64,000 bases of DNA from positions 1-64,000 of the forward strand of contig CP160630.1 of NCBI GenBank assembly GCA_038993745.2, in the 5' to 3' direction. The notes below the pieces were generated by a model that made no database searches, was not told where the DNA came from, and saw only the letters and a list, made by a program, of their open reading frames with translations. This document shows, piece after piece, positions 18,191 to 27,889 of this stretch (position 1 is the stretch's first letter; each line of letters starts with the position of its first letter). The position numbers were made by a program, and so were the translations under genes. Origin of the DNA: Aliivibrio fischeri (GTDB lineage Bacteria; Pseudomonadota; Gammaproteobacteria; Enterobacterales; Vibrionaceae).

Positions 18191-19003
18191 TTATTCTTTT
18201 ACTTTGCTCTTTAAGCATGAAAATAATGATTTGCTTTTTTTATTATATTTTCTGTTATGTTTTTTATACCATTCTGGATAATTAATAAAAATACCGCCTC
18301 TTTCAGTCATTTCATCAAAGTTTATTCGATACATAATAGAAGCATTATCTGCACCATCGAATGTATTATAATCAATATATTGAATTGCTTTTTTTATCAC
18401 ATAGCCATTCCATGCGGGCTTCATAGCTTCTATCCAAGATGATTCAGTGCCAAAGAAAGGCTCTTTTATACCGATGAATTGAATTATTGTTGGATCAAAA
18501 ACATAGGTACAATTTTCATGTATTAATAATGTTGCCATATGATTTTCATTATTGTCGCGATTTACATCAAGCCATGTCATACCAGGTCTTGTTAATTGAC
18601 ATAGTCTATATTTAATATTTTCTTCTTTTATGCCGTATGATTTAAGAATCGTTCCTATGTGCTTTGCAGAATCAAAGCATTTTCCAGAAGGTTGGTTTAT
18701 AAACTCTTGTACGACATTATCATCGATAACTTTATTTATAATGTCCTTTATAGTTTTCTTTTTTGTTATAGAGTAATTCTGATGCTTACTCTCTTTTGTA
18801 TATGATAAATAGTTTTTTTTGTTATTTAATAATGAGGGGTATATTAATTTTTTATTGTAAATAAATGGGTGGTGGGTGAGTGTTTTCTTATTATTAATTA
18901 AAAATTGTAAATAGCTTCGTATAGAAAATGGAATGTCTAATTTAATTTTATTTGATAGGTCTAATACCCCATCTCTTTTAGGTAAAAAACGTATAACTAT
19001 CAA
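18191..19003 (-). CDS. Putative transglutaminase/cysteine-protease-fold protein (effector-like)
   Basis: The gene starts with TTG at 19003, supported by a strong GAGGA site 7 bp upstream; 270 residues. The N-terminal 90 residues are basic and not recognised. The C-terminal part carries a likely catalytic triad in transglutaminase-core order: Cys109 in QPSGKCFDSAKH, His155 in ENHMATLLIH and Asp170 in YVFDPTI. Spacings of 46 and 15 residues suit transglutaminase-like or glutamine-deamidase folds. No signal peptide or membrane segment is seen, so export, if any, would need a dedicated secretion system; none is in the window. It lies alone between terminator and a gene-poor stretch. It could be a deamidase, transglutaminase or peptidase; this is inference from motif order only. 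Confidence 0.6.
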   Translation of the reverse strand: MIVIRFLPKRDGVLDLSNKIKLDIPFSIRSYLQFLINNKKTLTHHPFIYNKKLIYPSLLNNKKNYLSYTKESKHQNYSITKKKTIKDIINKVIDDNVVQEFINQPSGKCFDSAKHIGTILKSYGIKEENIKYRLCQLTRPGMTWLDVNRDNNENHMATLLIHENCTYVFDPTIIQFIGIKEPFFGTESSWIEAMKPAWNGYVIKKAIQYIDYNTFDGADNASIMYRINFDEMTERGGIFINYPEWYKKHNRKYNKKSKSLFSCLKSKVKE

Positions 19004-19292
19004 GTTTTTTTCCTCGTTATATTTTTTATTTTTAATTTGTATAAATATTTTTTTGTTAAACGAGGATGTACAAGACTTGAGATGTCTTGCTCTTTGAGTT
19101 GATGAAGATAGATATTTTTATATAGCATATTTAATAAACCACTAAAATTATATTGGTAGTTTATAATATATGTATATGATTTTGTTTTTATTACATTATA
19201 CGCAAGAAGGTGTTATAAATACGCTAATTTTTATTCATGAAACTGTACTTTTAAAAATGCCACTACCACCGTTATTAAGTGGTAGTGAAATT

Positions 19293-19652
19293 TTATTTAA
19301 CTAATTTAATACTTTCAACATCTATTGTGGTTTCAGTAAATGTTTTATTAATTTGCCCTTGAATTGTGATGGCTGTTTCTGGTGTAACTTTTAATCCTCT
19401 CCATTTACTATAATCAATGTTTACGCTGATCGTTCCTGATGCATCAGTGAATACGTATAAACTACCGCCTAAAGAGGCTGCTAATGAACCAGTTAATGTT
19501 ACTGGAGTGTCGTCACTGAAAACTCCGGCATCTAATACTGCTTTCACTGATTTTAATCCATACACAGGGCCTGAAAACCCTTGCCGATTAGTGGTGTTTG
19601 CAGCAAAACTTGGCGATGAAATAAGAGCTATTAGAAACAGAATTTTTTTCAT
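19293..19652 (-). CDS. YgiW/YdeI-type (BOF) OB-fold periplasmic stress protein
   Basis: From ATG 19652 the protein is 119 residues with a signal peptide (MKKILFLIALISSPSFAA). The mature part matches the bacterial OB-fold (BOF) family, with GFSGP near the start, SVKAVLDAGVFSDDTPVTLTGSL, and the closing TTIDVESIKLVK strand. Members such as YgiW and YdeI affect stress tolerance and ligand sensing in the periplasm. A TTG at 19664 overlapping the upstream stop is another possible start. It follows the EAL gene with almost no gap, so the two are an operon. Confidence 0.85.
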   Translation of the reverse strand: MKKILFLIALISSPSFAANTTNRQGFSGPVYGLKSVKAVLDAGVFSDDTPVTLTGSLAASLGGSLYVFTDASGTISVNIDYSKWRGLKVTPETAITIQGQINKTFTETTIDVESIKLVK

Positions 19653-19660
19653 TAGTAATC

Positions 19661-20722
19661 TCAATAATTATTTAATTTTTTTAACGCTTCACTTGGAATA
19701 TCCAAATAGTATCCTTGAATATAATCAATATTAATTTGACGTATTAGTTCAACTTGCTCTAGGGTTTCAACGCCTTCAGCAAGTATTTTTCCTCCTTCAT
19801 TATGAATTTCATTGGTAATTAACTTTAGTTTTTCGATGATTTCATCATCATCTATTATCTTTTTGATTAATGATATCCCTATTTTTGTTAATTCTGGGTT
19901 TACTATTTTTATAGTCTCATAATCAAAATATCCACAACCGACGTCGTCAAGCCAAAATTCAAATCCCAATGTTCGATATTTGTTCATCGCTGATATTATT
20001 TTTTCCCAGCAAGGAATAAATGTATGCTCAGTTAACTCAAGTTTTATTTTCGATTTATCTTCTACTTTATTCAATAATATACTAACACTCTTATCTAACA
20101 GCATATATGGTGATAGATTAATCGATATGAATCTATCATTATCAATGTGATTTGTTAGATTTAGTATCTGTTCTAGACATATTAACTCTAGCTCATGCAT
20201 TACATCCTGTGATAGTGCAGCGGAGAATAAATTGTTAGCTTGGAATAAGCTTGAATTTAATGGGCCTCGTGATAAAGCTTCGTAGCCAATAAGTTCTTTT
20301 CTCTCTGAATCGTAAATGCCTTGTAGAAATGGAGTGATTTGTTTGTTCTCCAGAACTTTTTTTAATTCGCCATGTGGAGTTGAATACAGTTTATTTAAAT
20401 TTTTATGTATGAAATTATAATTCTCTCTGTATTTTATAGTCGATAATTCAATTTTTGCTAATCTGAAAGTTAGAATACCAAGTTTATCTTGAAGGAAAAT
20501 AGTAATACTGCTTTTAATACTTAAATGTATTTGTTCTACATTATTTCCTTCATTTAGAAAATAAATTTTATTTGATTTGTGTTTTTCATCGTGCAAAATA
20601 AACTTATTTTTCGATGTTATATGAATAATTAACTCTTTCCATAAATTTTTACAGTAAGAATATCCAAAGAGTTCTATAATTAATGGCCAGTTAGTTAGAG
20701 CTACTAATGTAATTGTTTTCAT
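19661..20722 (-). CDS. EAL-domain cyclic-di-GMP phosphodiesterase
   Basis: The 353-residue protein has an unrecognised N-terminal domain (1-115) and an EAL domain (about 125-350). Active-site motifs seen are YEALSRG (EAL at 148-150), NLSPY, ELTEH, LDDVGCGY, LTKIG with the catalytic lysine, AEGVET and the closing QGYYL. These suggest an active c-di-GMP hydrolase, lowering the biofilm-promoting second messenger. No GGDEF domain or membrane segment is present. The N-terminal part may be a sensor. The gene directly precedes the BOF gene; pairing of a c-di-GMP enzyme with a periplasmic OB protein is worth note. Confidence 0.9.
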   Translation of the reverse strand: MKTITLVALTNWPLIIELFGYSYCKNLWKELIIHITSKNKFILHDEKHKSNKIYFLNEGNNVEQIHLSIKSSITIFLQDKLGILTFRLAKIELSTIKYRENYNFIHKNLNKLYSTPHGELKKVLENKQITPFLQGIYDSERKELIGYEALSRGPLNSSLFQANNLFSAALSQDVMHELELICLEQILNLTNHIDNDRFISINLSPYMLLDKSVSILLNKVEDKSKIKLELTEHTFIPCWEKIISAMNKYRTLGFEFWLDDVGCGYFDYETIKIVNPELTKIGISLIKKIIDDDEIIEKLKLITNEIHNEGGKILAEGVETLEQVELIRQINIDYIQGYYLDIPSEALKKLNNY

Positions 20723-21117
20723 GTTTAAACTTGCCTAAAAATTATATGACGGATTTTTACCAATGGTCATTATGGCCTTCGTTTAGCTAACGAAGGCCAT
20801 AATTATTCCTACGGGATGTTGCTTAGTGACGAGTCTATTATTAAGTTATGTGAGAAAGTAAAAAATCACTTAAAATGCAATTAAATCTCGTTTATGTGCA
20901 TCTATATATCTATAAAAATAATTACTTCGCTTTCCTTTGTTTGTTTTATGAATGTTTTTTGCGTTTTGTAGAGTTGTGAGATTAAGTATTTCCAAGTTTT
21001 AAGGATGGAATGTTCATACGTCACATAAGTAAGAATTTTTTGGCCTCTGACATTTCTCTAACATAACGCCTTATTTATTCCGTACACTGCCCGCTTCTTA
21101 GTTAGTTTGGTTTTTTC
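20723..21117. other. Intergenic region with a strong hairpin
   Basis: This divergent intergenic region has no gene. It holds a perfect 13-bp inverted repeat (20769-20781 with 20791-20803) around a 9-nt loop that itself contains the palindrome TTAGCTAA. There is no T-run on either side, so it is not an ordinary terminator. The remainder must hold promoters for the EAL gene and the lipoprotein gene. Confidence 0.6.
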
Positions 21118-22659
21118 ATGTCTGTTTTCAAATATTCACCGCTCTTTTTCTCTTTATTTTTAACTGCTTGTGGCTCTGATTCTGAAGATTCATCAGATAC
21201 TTCAAGTTATTGTGATACGAGTATGGGGAGTAGGGTGAGTGAAAATGGAAACATGAAAACAACATTTCCTAAAATTAGCTGCCAAGTTATAGTTAATCCT
21301 GATATTGGTTTTACTGATTTTCATTCTATTTCAATTAAAGATAACCAATGGAAGCCTGTTCCTTCATACCCTGAAACCAGTACAGTTTATTATCGCTGGG
21401 ATTGGTCGGTTTTGCAGCCTACGGATGCTGATTCATTCGATTTCTCTGAAATAGAAGAAGTGGTAACTAAGGCGCAAAATGCCAATAAAAAATTAGCTCT
21501 ACGCATTGTAGCAATGGAAAATACGGGCTACGGAGCAGCAGAAAGCAAATTACCAACATGGTTAATGAACACTATTTCAGGAACAGATGCTCCTAATGGT
21601 GTGTTTATTCCTGATTATACGAGCTCTGGGTTTTTAAGTGCGGCCAATAAGTTGATAGCTAAATTAGGAGAGGTATTTGATGATCCTGATTTAATTACAA
21701 GCATAGATATCGGTATGGTTGGTTCTTGGGGTGAGTGGAATTTAGAAGATGCTTATCCTGGTGACGGCACGTTAGGTTTATACGCTAGCGGTGAGAAAGG
21801 ACTATTTTCTAATTTTTCTCGTTTTTCTGAATACGCTGATATGTTCGAATCTGCGTTTACTCAAGTACCTAGAGTAATGTTAATTGGTTCAGCTAATGAA
21901 AATGAAACCTTTTTAGCTCAAGCAACAAGTAGTACAAAACCAGCTGGGTGGCGAGCCGATTGTTTGGGCGATAAGTACGGTTATTTTTCTAATAGTTGGA
22001 GCCATATGGATGAAGGCTACCCTGAGGCATTAACAAACGCTGAACAACATGGTTCGCCGAATATTAAAAGCATCTGGAAACAAGCTCCCGTTCAGTTTGA
22101 AACTTGCGATGATATGACGGTATGGAAAACACATCATGCATACACAATTAACGATGTCACTGAAGTGTTTAATTATGCACTTGACCATCACGCATCATTG
22201 ATTAACGCAAAATCAAAACCAATTCCTGATGAATTTCAACCTGCTGTTCAAGAGGTACTTAAAAAGCTCGGTTATCGTTTTGAATTAATCTCTCTAACGC
22301 ATTCTAAAGAGGTTTTAGCATCAAATTCGATGTCAATTACTTCTGAATGGAAAAACAGTGGTGTAGCCCCTTCTTACTATCCATATCGACTTGCTTATCG
22401 CTTTGTTGATGCTTCTGGAAATGTAGAAGCAAAACAAGAGACCTCAAGAAATGTTCTTGATTGGTTACCTGCTGAAACAAGAACGGGCACGGCTCCTGTG
22501 ATTAATCTTCAAGATGATATTAAGGCTCCAGCGTCAACAGGCATATATGATTTACAAGTCGCTTTAGTAAATGATCTTGGGGATGCACACATTAAGCTTG
22601 CGATAGACATGCCCCAAGAAAATAATTGGTATACGATTTCTAAGGTTACGATTAATTAA
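21118..22659 (+). CDS. Glycosidase-like lipoprotein with DUF4832-type domain
   Basis: The 513-residue protein has a signal peptide and lipobox (FLTACG), so it is a lipoprotein. Residues about 55-380 look like a TIM-barrel glycosidase-like domain: YYRWDWSVLQPTDADSFDFSEIEE, LALRIVAMENTGYG, and GMVGSWGEWN with a glutamate where family-A glycosidases place an acid. A C-terminal beta-sandwich (about 390-510) resembles the DUF4832 half, containing SITSEWKNSGVAPSYYPY. Proteins of this layout occur near polysaccharide-use genes, but no substrate is known. It stands alone, divergent from the EAL gene. Confidence 0.72.
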   Translation: MSVFKYSPLFFSLFLTACGSDSEDSSDTSSYCDTSMGSRVSENGNMKTTFPKISCQVIVNPDIGFTDFHSISIKDNQWKPVPSYPETSTVYYRWDWSVLQPTDADSFDFSEIEEVVTKAQNANKKLALRIVAMENTGYGAAESKLPTWLMNTISGTDAPNGVFIPDYTSSGFLSAANKLIAKLGEVFDDPDLITSIDIGMVGSWGEWNLEDAYPGDGTLGLYASGEKGLFSNFSRFSEYADMFESAFTQVPRVMLIGSANENETFLAQATSSTKPAGWRADCLGDKYGYFSNSWSHMDEGYPEALTNAEQHGSPNIKSIWKQAPVQFETCDDMTVWKTHHAYTINDVTEVFNYALDHHASLINAKSKPIPDEFQPAVQEVLKKLGYRFELISLTHSKEVLASNSMSITSEWKNSGVAPSYYPYRLAYRFVDASGNVEAKQETSRNVLDWLPAETRTGTAPVINLQDDIKAPASTGIYDLQVALVNDLGDAHIKLAIDMPQENNWYTISKVTIN

Positions 22660-22668
22660 TGTCTTTGT

Positions 22669-22839
22669 TTAAGGCAGTCTAAGCAATAAGAAATCGTAAA
22701 GATGTATGGTCTCTGAGCGAGTTGGAGCTTGCTCATTGATTTGGATTAATTGATGTTTAATCGTATAGATCCGAAAACCGACAATAGAGATAAGAATAAA
22801 CGCAATGACGTAGATAATTGTATGATTGGATATGTTCAT
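22669..22839 (-). CDS. Small single-span membrane protein (56 residues)
   Basis: ATG 22839 lies 7-8 bp after a strong AAGGTGGGG ribosome site. The protein begins MNISNHTIIYVIAFILISIV, a clear membrane helix (about residues 8-24), then a short charged tail ending FLLLRLP. It is convergent with the lipoprotein gene and has no recognised relative. Its good start signal and hydrophobic pattern support coding despite its small size. Confidence 0.62.
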   Translation of the reverse strand: MNISNHTIIYVIAFILISIVGFRIYTIKHQLIQINEQAPTRSETIHLYDFLLLRLP

Positions 22840-22963
22840 GCTGCCCCACCTTATTGAAAAATCAATGATAACGACTGCTTACATTAACCATACATTTAAT
22901 GTGGGTTTAATTCTGATAACTGGATTAAAAAAACAGCATAAAGTTTAATTTTTATCCAAAAAA

Positions 22964-22995
22964 AACAGCCACTATCATCGAGTGGCTGTTTTATT
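22964..22995 (-). terminator. Terminator of the M20 peptidase gene
   Basis: Arms acagccact (22965-22973) and agtggctgt (22981-22989) have an A-run on the plus strand, read as T-run on minus. Confidence 0.88.
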
Positions 22996-23017
22996 ATATT
23001 TATGATAAACGTTAAGA

Positions 23018-24124
23018 TTAACGAGTTAGATACGCTGCAACGAAACGAGTAATATCAACCATATCTGATACTTTAATGAATTCTTCCGTTGTATGTACTT
23101 TTGACATACCAGTAGAAAGGTTAACCGTTGTTAAGCCTTTTTCATTAAATACGTTTGCATCTGAGCCACCACCAGTCGGTTTAGTAAACGGATCGATGTT
23201 AATGCTTTCAAACGCTTCTTTAATACTTACAACATGTGGGTTTTCATCTGCAATTTTATAAGCGTTGTATGCGCGAGTAGAGATGATTTCAATTTCAGCA
23301 CCGTGTTTATCAGCTGCTGCTTTAAATGTTGATTCCATATGTTCAACTTGCTTCGCTAATTTTTCATCATCTAGAGAACGAGCTTCACCTTCAATGTACA
23401 GCTCTGGCATCACAATGTTCGTTGCTTGACCACCACGTACGACACCGATGTTAGCCGTTGTTTCTTCATCAATGCGTGATAATGTCATATTAGTAATCGC
23501 ATCAGCCGCAACCGTTAGAGCATTAATGCCTTCCTCTGGAGCTAAACCTGCGTGGGCTGGACGACCTGTAATGGTTACTTTAAGGTTCTGTTGACCTGGT
23601 GCTGAGGTAATGATGGTACCGATAGGGCCGCCTGAATCTAGCACGATAGCGTGGTTAGATTGAATGTAGCTCATATCGAAATTTTTAGAACCGTGTAAAC
23701 CGCCTTCTTCATAAACCGTAAAAGCCAGCTCTAGTGTTTTGTGCTCTTGGTTGTTTTCTTTAATTACTCGAACCGCTTCCATTACAGCGGCGATACCTGA
23801 TTTGTCATCACCACCAAGAATAGTGTTACCTTTAGAGCGGATTACACCATCTTCAATAATTGGTTCAATGCCGTTACCCGGCGTTACTGTATCCATGTGA
23901 GAGCTAAATACAATGCTTCCCTCTAATGAACCGTCCAATCGAGCATAGATGTTGAAACCATTTGATACGTACTCTGGTACTGGTAATTTTGATACGGTAA
24001 AGCCAAGCTCACCTAATTGCTCTGCTAACGCTTCTGCAATGGCTTTTTCATTTTTTGATTCACTATCAATCTGGATAATATCTAGAAAGTGATTTACTAA
24101 ACGTTCTTGATTCACTTGAGTCAT
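23018..24124 (-). CDS. PepT-like M20-family metallopeptidase
   Basis: The 368-residue protein is a zinc aminopeptidase-fold enzyme of the tripeptidase-T-like group. Zinc and catalytic motifs seen are SSHMDTVTPG (near residue 73), LGGDDKSGIA (near 103), VYEEGGLHGSKN with the paired glutamates (near 136) and the closing TGGGSDANVF and STGMSKVHTTEE. A dimerisation domain lies between about 175 and 290. It probably trims short peptides in the cytoplasm. ATG 24124 is the start. It is a single gene with its own terminator. Confidence 0.92.
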   Translation of the reverse strand: MTQVNQERLVNHFLDIIQIDSESKNEKAIAEALAEQLGELGFTVSKLPVPEYVSNGFNIYARLDGSLEGSIVFSSHMDTVTPGNGIEPIIEDGVIRSKGNTILGGDDKSGIAAVMEAVRVIKENNQEHKTLELAFTVYEEGGLHGSKNFDMSYIQSNHAIVLDSGGPIGTIITSAPGQQNLKVTITGRPAHAGLAPEEGINALTVAADAITNMTLSRIDEETTANIGVVRGGQATNIVMPELYIEGEARSLDDEKLAKQVEHMESTFKAAADKHGAEIEIISTRAYNAYKIADENPHVVSIKEAFESINIDPFTKPTGGGSDANVFNEKGLTTVNLSTGMSKVHTTEEFIKVSDMVDITRFVAAYLTR

Positions 24125-24349
24125 GATTTTTCTTCTTTCTTAAAGGAAACTTAAAATCACTCTAACCAAAGAAAGCGCCCAGAAAGATGAACTGAATCAA
24201 TAAAAGCGCCGACAGCTTTACCATATTCATGCGTTATATCTTAATAATTAAAAGGTATAACAAATAATCAATATTTTATAACATTTTGCAACTTTCTCGA
24301 TTCATATCACTCTTATCTATATATTAATAAGAAAGGTAACGAGGTTGCT

Positions 24350-25486
24350 ATGAAATCACGATTAAAAATCACAACAGTTGCTCTACTGTTTGCTTCATTT
24401 TTTGCTGTTATAACAAGTTTCTTTTCTACCGCTGAAGACATGACTCAGCCAATGAAAGGGGACAATGAGGTTGCGACTCTTGCTGGGGGATGTTTTTGGT
24501 GCACTGAATCTGATTTAGAGAAGTTAGATGGAGTGGTGGATGTGGTTTCTGGTTATTCTGGGGGAACCCTTGAAAATCCAACCTATAAGCAAGTGTCATC
24601 AGGAACATCAGGTCATATTGAAGTGATTCAAGTGACGTTTGATCCGAAGGTGGTTTCTTATGAACAGATCCTTGATCATCTTTTCAGGCATATCGACCCA
24701 ACAGATAATAAAGGATCGTTTGTTGATCGCGGTCCTCAGTATCGTCCTGCTATTTTTTATCATAATGAAGATCAGAAAGTGATCGCTCAGAATTTTATGA
24801 AAGATATTGATGCAGCAGGGATTTTTCCAAAACCGTTAGCTACTGAGTTAATTGAGTATAAGACATTTTGGCCAGCAGAAGCGTATCATCAAGATTATTA
24901 CAAGCGTAATCCTATTCGTTATAAGTATTATCGTCATGGTTCTGGTCGTGATAAGTATTTAGATTCTGTATTTGGTGAAGATAGAGAGGAAAATCCGAAA
25001 ACATTACGTCAGTACATTACTGAATATGAAATGGCAGTTAATGTGAAGCCTTACAGTAAGCCTTCTGAAAGTCAGATCAAGAAGTCTTTGACAGAACTGC
25101 AATATTATGTAACGCAAGAAGAGGGAACAGAACGTCCATTTGATAATGCTTATTGGGATAATAAAGCGGAAGGTATTTATGTTGATATCGTAAGTGGTGA
25201 GCCTTTATTTTCATCAACTGATAAGTATAAATCCGGGACTGGTTGGCCAAGTTTTACGAAACCAATTAATAAAGCGTACATTGTCGAAGAGGATGATTTC
25301 CAGTTATTCACTAAACGTACTGAGATTCGAAGCAAGTATGCAGATTCACATTTAGGGCATGTTTTTAATGATGGCCCTAAGCCTACAGGTTTACGTTATT
25401 GTATGAATTCTGCTGCGATGCGTTTTGTTGCAAAAGCAGATTTAGAAAAAGAAGGTTACGGTGAATATTTGTATTTGTTTAATTAA
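24350..25486 (+). CDS. msrAB: Bifunctional methionine sulfoxide reductase MsrA-MsrB, exported
   Basis: The 378-residue protein has an N-terminal membrane anchor or signal segment (about 8-27), then MsrA with GCFWC (catalytic Cys48) and the closing AEAYHQDYY motif (about 42-200), then MsrB (about 235-370) with [21 protein letters not shown] and RYCMNS (catalytic Cys351). It reduces both stereoisomers of methionine sulfoxide, here probably in the periplasm because of the leader. The zinc CxxC pairs of many MsrB proteins are absent. The fusion and export resemble PilB-like Msr proteins. It is a single gene. Confidence 0.95.
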   Translation: MKSRLKITTVALLFASFFAVITSFFSTAEDMTQPMKGDNEVATLAGGCFWCTESDLEKLDGVVDVVSGYSGGTLENPTYKQVSSGTSGHIEVIQVTFDPKVVSYEQILDHLFRHIDPTDNKGSFVDRGPQYRPAIFYHNEDQKVIAQNFMKDIDAAGIFPKPLATELIEYKTFWPAEAYHQDYYKRNPIRYKYYRHGSGRDKYLDSVFGEDREENPKTLRQYITEYEMAVNVKPYSKPSESQIKKSLTELQYYVTQEEGTERPFDNAYWDNKAEGIYVDIVSGEPLFSSTDKYKSGTGWPSFTKPINKAYIVEEDDFQLFTKRTEIRSKYADSHLGHVFNDGPKPTGLRYCMNSAAMRFVAKADLEKEGYGEYLYLFN

Positions 25487-25586
25487 ATAGGTTATAGCTG
25501 TATTTAGATTGTTGTATATCAAGGGGGCTTATAAATTTTAATTTTTAGGCCTTTTCAGTTAGTCTCCCATGTATCGTTAATACTTA

Positions 25587-25907
25587 ATGAGTCAGTTTAT
25601 TACCATGAATAAGTTCAAGATAATGTTACTTTTGCTATTTGTTGCAAATACTGTTCAAGCCAAAGAAGACAAAGAGGCATATCAGGATTGCATTTTCCAA
25701 TATGTTACTGGGACTGAAGAGCCTAGTGTTTCACTGATGTTAACCAATGCCTGCAAGAAACTTTATATTGATAACTTTATGCTAGAAGAAAAAGAAGCTA
25801 ATTATAATCAATGCTTACTTGATAATCTTCAAAGTTCTAAAAATAAAGTAGCATCATTGAAAGTTAAGCAGGCATGTGATCAGAAACATCGTAGCTTTTT
25901 CAATTAA
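25587..25907 (+). CDS. Hypothetical secreted cysteine-containing small protein
   Basis: The frame opens at ATG 25587, but ATG 25605 gives a cleaner signal peptide (MNKFKIMLLLLFVANTVQA). The mature part, about 80 residues, has four cysteines arranged as two similar halves: DCIFQYV...NACKKLY and QCLLDNL...QACDQKH. This suggests two disulphides in a helical hairpin repeat. The family is not recognised. It lies between msrAB and a convergent terminator. Confidence 0.65.
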   Translation: MSQFITMNKFKIMLLLLFVANTVQAKEDKEAYQDCIFQYVTGTEEPSVSLMLTNACKKLYIDNFMLEEKEANYNQCLLDNLQSSKNKVASLKVKQACDQKHRSFFN

Positions 25908-25941
25908 TAAATTGATGTTATTTCAGCAAATCAATAGTAAG

Positions 25942-25977
25942 AAAACCCCAGCTCATCAGTGGTTAAGCTAGGGTTTT
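25942..25977. terminator. Bidirectional terminator
   Basis: Arms aaaaccccagct and agctagggtttt pair with one mismatch around a 12-nt loop, followed by T-run. It separates the small secreted protein gene from gfa. Confidence 0.82.
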
Positions 25978-25995
25978 TATTATATAGGTATAATT

Positions 25996-26559
25996 TTATT
26001 TATTTTGTGCTGCAATGTGAGTTGCGATTGCATCCATTAATGCTGGTGATAGGCAATCGTAAGTAGGTAGGCCTAGTTCAACAAAACGAGCACGGATCGC
26101 ATCCATATCTTTAGGATCTGTACCTGTTTCAATAATAGATGATACAAATGCAGCAAATTGTGGTGCAGACCAACCTTTATCAGCTGATAGCTCTGTGTGA
26201 ACAAAGTCTAAACCGAAGAACGGATGACCTTCGTTATCAATACGACCGTACATGTGAGTACCACACTCTTTACATGCATGACGTTTAATTGTTGCTGTTT
26301 CATCAATAACAACTAATTTCTCAGCATTTGCGATAACTTCAACATTGCCACGTGGAATCACTGCAACTTGAGAGAAGATAGCACCTTCTGGTTTCCAACA
26401 TTTAGAACAGCCACAAGCATGGTTGTGAGCCGTTTGAGCGGTTAGCTTAACTGCTACTTTATTCTCTTTACATTGACAGTGTAATGTACCGCCTTGGAAG
26501 TTTTCATCTGTCGCTGCAAAGCCATTGTCGATTGCTGGATGTAGTTTTGTAATTGTCAT
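25996..26559 (-). CDS. gfa: Glutathione-dependent formaldehyde-activating enzyme
   Basis: The 187-residue protein matches S-(hydroxymethyl)glutathione synthase, which condenses formaldehyde with glutathione. Zinc-binding cysteines are seen in [19 protein letters not shown] and [12 protein letters not shown]. The frame is open upstream to 26625, but ATG 26559 follows an AGGA site and gives the usual N-terminus ([14 protein letters not shown]). The partner alcohol dehydrogenase (AdhC) is not adjacent. Later work on the family doubts true catalysis by Gfa, so the role is by homology. Confidence 0.93.
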   Translation of the reverse strand: MTITKLHPAIDNGFAATDENFQGGTLHCQCKENKVAVKLTAQTAHNHACGCSKCWKPEGAIFSQVAVIPRGNVEVIANAEKLVVIDETATIKRHACKECGTHMYGRIDNEGHPFFGLDFVHTELSADKGWSAPQFAAFVSSIIETGTDPKDMDAIRARFVELGLPTYDCLSPALMDAIATHIAAQNK

Positions 26560-26962
26560 TTTTTTTCCTGTAAATACGTTCAGTATTTTTCGTAATGCGT
26601 TGTTCAAGCTTTGAACCTTTATCAAATTTTAGTTAGTTGTTTTCGTTATCTGAGCGCTCAAACGATGGGAGGCATTTTTCTCCTTTCTGTGGCGGTAAAC
26701 AATTAGGTAAATTGTAATTCATTATTACCAATACGTAATAATGTAATCTCCAAGTAAGTGCTCTATTACTTTTGTGTAATGTTTATATTAGTAAGTGTTG
26801 TTTTTATCTTTATGATTTTAAAGGTTTATTTTCATGTTTTTTCTTTTTATAAAAAAATAGCTATTTAATAGGTTTTGTAAATCACAACTATAAGTACAAG
26901 CTATTATCTTTAATTTATTTCTAGGTTTATTCTATCACCGTAGTTTATTTGGGGATTTAGAT
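26560..26962. other. Divergent intergenic region with a palindrome
   Basis: About 400 bp between gfa and the patatin gene holds no gene. A perfect 8-bp-arm palindrome, ATTATTAC and GTAATAAT with a 6-nt spacer (26721-26742), could be an operator. No regulator gene is adjacent to match it. Confidence 0.45.
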
Positions 26963-27835
26963 ATGACAAAAAGTGCATTAGTTGTTGAAGGTGGCGCAAT
27001 GCGTGGCATTTTTGCTAGTGGGGTATTGGATATTTTCATGAAAAATGAATTTATGCCTTATGACTTTGCTATTGGTGTTTCTGCGGGAGCATCTAATTTA
27101 TTAGGCTACCTTTCAAATGCACCACAACGCAGTTTTCATGTCATCACTAAATTGGCTACCCATAAACGTTTTTTTAATATTCCTAGATTTGCAAAAGGCG
27201 GGGATCTTGTGGATGTTAAATGGCTTATTGATGAGTCTAATATAAGACATCCTCTTGACTTAGATACGTTATTTTCTTCTATACCTATGTATGCAGCAGT
27301 AACAAACATTGATAGTGGTCATGCTGACTATTATCAAGTTAAAGAAAATAATCTTAATGATGTTATTGAAGCGACAACGGCTTTACCAATTGCATATAAA
27401 TCAACACCTTGTTTTTCTGGAGGATGTTATACCGACGGTGGTGTGGCGGATTCTATTCCAGTGAGGGAAGCTTATCGTCGTGGTGCTAGAGATATTACGG
27501 TTATTTTATCTCATCCATTAAGTTATGAAATGAAGGCACCTAAATCGTCTTGGTTAATTACGAAATTATTGTCACGGTATCCACAAATTGCGAAAGCTAT
27601 GCTTGTTCGTGCAGATAATTACAATTTATCATTAGAATTCATTCGTAATCCTCCTGAGGGAACGACGGTTCGTGTTATTGCTCCACCTGAAGATTTTGCA
27701 GTTAAACGCCTTTCAATGAAATCTCCTATATTAATGGAAGGTTATCAAATGGGTGTTTCTGCTGGATTAAATCATTTATCAAGTCGTGACGGTACATTTG
27801 GATTAGATACTGAAAATTGTCATTTCTGTATTTAA
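26963..27835 (+). CDS. Patatin-like phospholipase (RssA/YjjU type)
   Basis: The 290-residue protein has the patatin catalytic layout: oxyanion loop GGAMRG (residues 10-15), nucleophile Ser40 in GVSAG, and the dyad Asp158 in DGG. It is a cytoplasmic acyl hydrolase of the YjjU/RssA group with no signal peptide or membrane span. Its C-terminus ends in the unusual CHFCI. It lies 54 bp before katA in the same direction and may be cotranscribed with it. Confidence 0.92.
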   Translation: MTKSALVVEGGAMRGIFASGVLDIFMKNEFMPYDFAIGVSAGASNLLGYLSNAPQRSFHVITKLATHKRFFNIPRFAKGGDLVDVKWLIDESNIRHPLDLDTLFSSIPMYAAVTNIDSGHADYYQVKENNLNDVIEATTALPIAYKSTPCFSGGCYTDGGVADSIPVREAYRRGARDITVILSHPLSYEMKAPKSSWLITKLLSRYPQIAKAMLVRADNYNLSLEFIRNPPEGTTVRVIAPPEDFAVKRLSMKSPILMEGYQMGVSAGLNHLSSRDGTFGLDTENCHFCI

Positions 27836-27889
27836 TTCTATTTTTATAAACAGTTTTATCGTGCACTTTATATAAACAAGGAATCAATC

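Noticed and set aside
24672..24685. Iteron-like TTGATCATCTTTTC
   Set aside because: It lies inside the msrAB coding region far from the origin and can be explained by codons; one such match in 60 kb of AT-rich DNA is not surprising.
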